39,377 nt of DNA from Myxococcota bacterium (GTDB lineage Bacteria > Myxococcota_A > UBA9160 > UBA4427). Positions within the stretch are counted from its first letter, which is position 1. Each line of letters starts with the position of its first letter. The stretch lies in assembly GCA_028278345.1 (NCBI GenBank), contig JANQEL010000052.1:1-39377 (forward strand), in the 5' to 3' direction. Under the pieces are notes generated by a model. It saw only the letters and a program-made list of their open reading frames with translations. It did no database searches and had not been told where the DNA came from. This document shows positions 36,196 through 39,377 of the stretch, in pieces. Position numbers and translations under genes: made by a program.

Positions 36196-37428
36196 ATGCG
36201 GGTTCGTCGGGGTGTGATACGGGAGTCGTCCGCGCGCGTGGCGATCGCGGTCGCCGCGATCGCGTTGCTGTGCTCTGCGCCTTCACGTGCCGACGAGCGC
36301 TCGACGTTTCGCGACAGCACCGTTCTGGGCCTCAACTTCGGCCTGCCGGACGGAACCGCTGAACCGGCCCTGGGTGAGCCGGGTGCCGAGGAGGCGGTGG
36401 GGAGAGTCGACTTCGTCGCCGAGTCGGCTTTCTACTTCAAGAACATGGAGCTGCTGGGCCTCGAGACCGTCGAGGGGGAGACCCTCTTCGGCACGCTGCT
36501 TCCCCTGCGCTTCCGCTACCGCGTCGACCCGCGCGTGCAGTTCGAGCTCGGCGCGATCGTGGGAGAAGACTTCGGCGACGACGATCGCGTGAACGTCGCG
36601 GAGCCCCTGATGCGGCTGAGCTTCGCGCCAACCGATCGCGTCTACATCATTGCCGGCACCCTCCTACCCACCCACTGGGCGCACGACGCATTGCTCGACG
36701 ACACGATCAAACTACGCGGGCGCGCCGAGCAGGGTGTGCAGCTGCGTGTCGATCGCCCGCACTTCAAGCAGGACCTGTGGGCCAACTGGTTCATCCGCGA
36801 AACCCGCGCCGAACCCGAGGAGTTCGAGATCGCGTCGGCGAGCCAGGGGCGCTTCTTCGACGATTGGCTCTACATCGACGGTCAGGTGATCTGGGTGCAT
36901 GCGGGTGGACAGATCACCGAGAGCGATCGTCTCGAGAACAACCTCGTCTTCCTCGGCGGCGCCTCGGTGGGTGCCGCTCGCGACTGCGCCGCTCCCTGTC
37001 TCTCGAACCTCCGCTTCGCTGCGCGTTTCCTGCACTCGATCAAGTCGGGTCGCGACATCGATCGCGAGACGGGAACCGGCTGGGAAGTCGAAGCGATTGC
37101 CGTGCTGCCCGTGAACGAGAAGATGGAGGGTCGCATCCACGCCTCGTACTTCCGGGGCGACGACCTGGTATTGGAGCGCGGCGATCCGCTCTACATGCTC
37201 GACGAGTATGCGCAGCTCGGCGGCACTCTCGTCTTCAACCCCGCGCGCGGCCTCGCGATCGAAACCGGCATCCTCGGCCAGTGGACCGACGACGAGCTCA
37301 ACTTCACCTACCGCGTGAACTTCATGTGGGGCGAAGTGTTCGCGACACCGTTGCGGCGCAACCGTGAAGCGGTTGCGGTGGAACGGCTGAGTAGACGACA
37401 CAAAGATCCCCGATCCTTCGTCCATTGA
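36196..37428 (+). CDS. Outer-membrane-type beta-barrel protein, unknown
   Basis: A 410-residue exported protein. ARVAIAVAAIALLCSAPSRADE is a signal peptide. The mature part alternates polar and hydrophobic residues in many short strands (LPLRFRYRVDPRVQFELGAIVG, RVYIIAGTLLP, LYIDGQVIWVHAG, LAIETGILGQW), as in outer-membrane barrels, and has one cysteine pair (RDCAAPCLS). It ends without the usual terminal phenylalanine. No porin family is recognised. ATG 36196 was taken as the start. No Shine-Dalgarno is clear. It may be a channel or a barrel enzyme. Confidence 0.7.
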   Translation: MRVRRGVIRESSARVAIAVAAIALLCSAPSRADERSTFRDSTVLGLNFGLPDGTAEPALGEPGAEEAVGRVDFVAESAFYFKNMELLGLETVEGETLFGTLLPLRFRYRVDPRVQFELGAIVGEDFGDDDRVNVAEPLMRLSFAPTDRVYIIAGTLLPTHWAHDALLDDTIKLRGRAEQGVQLRVDRPHFKQDLWANWFIRETRAEPEEFEIASASQGRFFDDWLYIDGQVIWVHAGGQITESDRLENNLVFLGGASVGAARDCAAPCLSNLRFAARFLHSIKSGRDIDRETGTGWEVEAIAVLPVNEKMEGRIHASYFRGDDLVLERGDPLYMLDEYAQLGGTLVFNPARGLAIETGILGQWTDDELNFTYRVNFMWGEVFATPLRRNREAVAVERLSRRHKDPRSFVH

Positions 37429-37492
37429 ACGAATTGCGATGCGTCTTCGAGTTCACGCCTGCATAATTGGGAACGTGAATGGAGAGACGATC

Positions 37493-37768
37493 ATGAGACT
37501 ACTCCCGAGACTCGTCCTGGTGTTCGCGCTCTTGCCCGTGCTCGGAGGAACCTGTGCCCAGGGCTCGTCCGGGAGCGGCGACGATGACGATGACGGCGGC
37601 ACCGAAACCAATTGCCTCTTCAGCTGCTCGATCGATCGTTCGTCGAGGTTGGCATCGGTGGAAAGTGAGTCCGAGTGCAACGATGAGTGCATCGATCGCT
37701 GCAACGCCGCTTCGGATTCCTGCTTCGACTGGGTGTTCGAAGACGGAAGCGGCGACGAGGATGATTGA
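37493..37768 (+). CDS. Cysteine-rich small lipoprotein, copy 1
   Basis: A 91-residue lipoprotein. RLLPRLVLVFALLPVLGGTC is the signal peptide with lipobox LGGTC, so Cys is lipidated and the rest is periplasmic or surface-exposed. The mature part has an acidic linker (DDDDDGG) and cysteines spaced C-x3-C-x16-C-x3-C-x3-C-x6-C, matching copy 2 exactly. GGAGAG lies 6-7 bases upstream of ATG 37493; the longer start at 37439 does not give a signal peptide. The fold is unknown; disulfides are likely. It sits 27 bases before copy 2. Confidence 0.82.
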   Translation: MRLLPRLVLVFALLPVLGGTCAQGSSGSGDDDDDGGTETNCLFSCSIDRSSRLASVESESECNDECIDRCNAASDSCFDWVFEDGSGDEDD

Positions 37769-37795
37769 GAGTGGGTCGTGGATGGAGAGAGACCC

Positions 37796-38056
37796 ATGAA
37801 GCTGCTGATCCGACTCGTCCTGGTTCTCGCGCTGCTGCCCGCGCTCGGAGGTAGCTGTGGCCGGAGTTCGTCCGGTGGATCCGAGGATGAGAACGAAGAA
37901 GTCGACCCGGGCCCGAATTGCACGTTCCGCTGCCTGTTCTTTTCGAACGAACGGAATGTCACCGCTGACAGCGCCGCGGATTGTGAGGACATGTGCGTCG
38001 CGGAGTGCAATCCGCTGGGCGACTTCTGCGACGAGCACGAGTTCGATCCGAGTTAG
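37796..38056 (+). CDS. Cysteine-rich small lipoprotein, copy 2
   Basis: An 86-residue paralogue of the preceding gene. KLLIRLVLVLALLPALGGSC is the signal peptide with lipobox LGGSC, nearly identical to copy 1. The mature part starts RSSSGGSEDENEE, and its cysteines CTFRC and CEDMCVAECNPLGDFC keep the same spacing. The ribosome site GGAGAGAG precedes ATG 37796. The pair is a recent or conserved tandem duplication. The gene converges with the aminotransferase gene 15 bases away. Confidence 0.82.
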   Translation: MKLLIRLVLVLALLPALGGSCGRSSSGGSEDENEEVDPGPNCTFRCLFFSNERNVTADSAADCEDMCVAECNPLGDFCDEHEFDPS

Positions 38057-38071
38057 CGCGAATGGGAAGCC

Positions 38072-38899
38072 TCAGTGAGGCCCCGCTTCGGATAGCAGGC
38101 GATCGAGTCGCTCGGCCCATTTGCCCGGTGCGCCCTCGGCCACCGGTTTGTCGTCGTGCTCGACGATCGCGCGTGCGCCGCGAACGGCGTTGATGGCGAT
38201 GACTTCGCGGGCCTCTCGCAGGTCGTCCGCGGAGATCGTCGCGGAGGTGATCTCCGGAACGGCGTCGAGCAGCACGGAGAGGCCCACCCCGCGCACGGCG
38301 CCGAGTTCGGGATCGGGGGTGACCACGCTTCCGTCGGCGCGCACGACCACGATGTTGCTCCGCGCGCCCTCGACGAGACGTTCGGCGCCGTCGAAGAGCA
38401 GGCTCTCATCGACGTCGAAGGTCGCCGAATAAGCGCGCGCTTCTTCGTAGGCCGGAAAGTGGACGAGCTTGGCACCGCGGTGTGCGCCGGCCCCGGGGTG
38501 GATCGTCGGGCAGCGCAGGGTCTTCCAGTTCGACTTCTCCAACCCGGTTGCGCGCGGCACCCCGAGCAGGTGAGCGGTCTCACCGCCCGCCGCCGGATGA
38601 ACCTCCACGCGAATGATCCCCTCGGCGTCGTCCCCCGAGCCGAAGGCCGCGTTCGAGAGTTCGGCCCAAAGGGAGGCGAGGGCGCCTTCGTCGACCTTCC
38701 CCGCACCCAGGGTCGCGCTATCGCGGTGCAGCCGCGCCCGGTGCACCTCGGCGTGCCTCGGATACCCTCCGCGCATGCGCGCGGTGGTGCAACACACCGG
38801 CTGCTCGGTGGGATCCGTCAATACATCGAGGCACGGGTCACCGCGCTCGACGATTCGACCGTCGAACCAGAGCCTTCCGCCCGATGAACGGGGATGCAT
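38072..38899 (-). CDS. Class IV aminotransferase (PLP)
   Basis: A 275-residue PLP enzyme of the branched-chain aminotransferase/aminodeoxychorismate lyase fold. The lysine in GAKLVHFPAYEEARA is at the PLP position, then DESLLFDGAERLVEGARSNIVVV carries the phosphate-binding part, then AVRGVGLSVLLDAV. The N-terminal half is short and the usual arginine block is less clear. It is the second gene after citrate synthase, 17 bases apart on the same strand, so likely cotranscribed. It could make or use a keto acid or be a PabC-like lyase; the sequence does not decide. ATG 38899. Confidence 0.83.
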   Translation of the reverse strand: MHPRSSGGRLWFDGRIVERGDPCLDVLTDPTEQPVCCTTARMRGGYPRHAEVHRARLHRDSATLGAGKVDEGALASLWAELSNAAFGSGDDAEGIIRVEVHPAAGGETAHLLGVPRATGLEKSNWKTLRCPTIHPGAGAHRGAKLVHFPAYEEARAYSATFDVDESLLFDGAERLVEGARSNIVVVRADGSVVTPDPELGAVRGVGLSVLLDAVPEITSATISADDLREAREVIAINAVRGARAIVEHDDKPVAEGAPGKWAERLDRLLSEAGPH

Positions 38900-38916
38900 C
38901 GATCGAAGTCAGCGCT

Positions 38917-39377
<461 letters not shown>

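Overview
The window is about 39.4 kb of gene-dense, high-GC bacterial DNA, cut inside metX at the left edge and inside a citrate synthase gene at the right edge. The host looks Gram-negative: there is an outer-membrane-type beta-barrel protein, several lipoproteins and a PEP-CTERM exported protein. The elongation factor G is of the mitochondrial/spd type, which among bacteria is known from spirochaetes, planctomycetes and deltaproteobacteria. Together with the GC content and the lipid-catabolism genes this suggests a deltaproteobacterial or Myxococcota-like lineage, probably an environmental one. The taxonomic placement is inference.

Left part (1-6362): metX (partial), an exported DUF3604 protein, a TetR regulator facing an acyl-CoA dehydrogenase and a TesB-type thioesterase, then a universal stress protein. 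From 6363 to 9123 comes a region that reads differently. It is poor in genes, looks lower in GC, has paired TTCCCTG/CAGGGAA inverted repeats, and holds an unrecognised membrane-anchored GAF-like protein whose gene overlaps a small ORF. It lies directly at the 3' end of a tRNA-Ser(CGA) gene, the usual place for an integrated island, but no integrase was seen.

Middle part (9348-19232): infA; a left-handed beta-helix acyltransferase; a 10-formyl-tetrahydrofolate hydrolase-like protein overlapping an iron-sulfur protein; fusA with a strong terminator; a PEP-CTERM protein; a nitroreductase; an SLC13/TrkA-C permease; a dienelactone hydrolase; and a TerB-like protein. A BrnT/BrnA toxin-antitoxin pair with a palindromic operator candidate follows.

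From 19982 to 25691 is an envelope-glycan cassette: a GT-C-like membrane glycosyltransferase, a methyltransferase, a GT2 glycosyltransferase, a hexapeptide acetyltransferase, a NodU/CmcH carbamoyltransferase and a small lipoprotein, several joined by 4-base start/stop overlaps. On the other strand, from 32564 down to 25703, six genes in one direction form an arsenic locus: arsM, arsS, an unknown histidine-rich membrane protein, a TVP38/VTT protein, a MerA-like flavoprotein and a ROK kinase. ArsM methylates arsenite and ArsS is the radical SAM enzyme of arsenosugar biosynthesis.

Right part (33073-39377): a split MFE-2 pair (SDR plus MaoC hydratase 2) that would complete beta-oxidation with the acyl-CoA dehydrogenase; two unknown cytosolic proteins; an outer-membrane-like beta-barrel; a tandem pair of cysteine-rich lipoproteins with identical cysteine spacing; a class IV aminotransferase; and the 3' part of the citrate synthase gene. 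No CRISPR array, rRNA, transposase or integrase was recognised.
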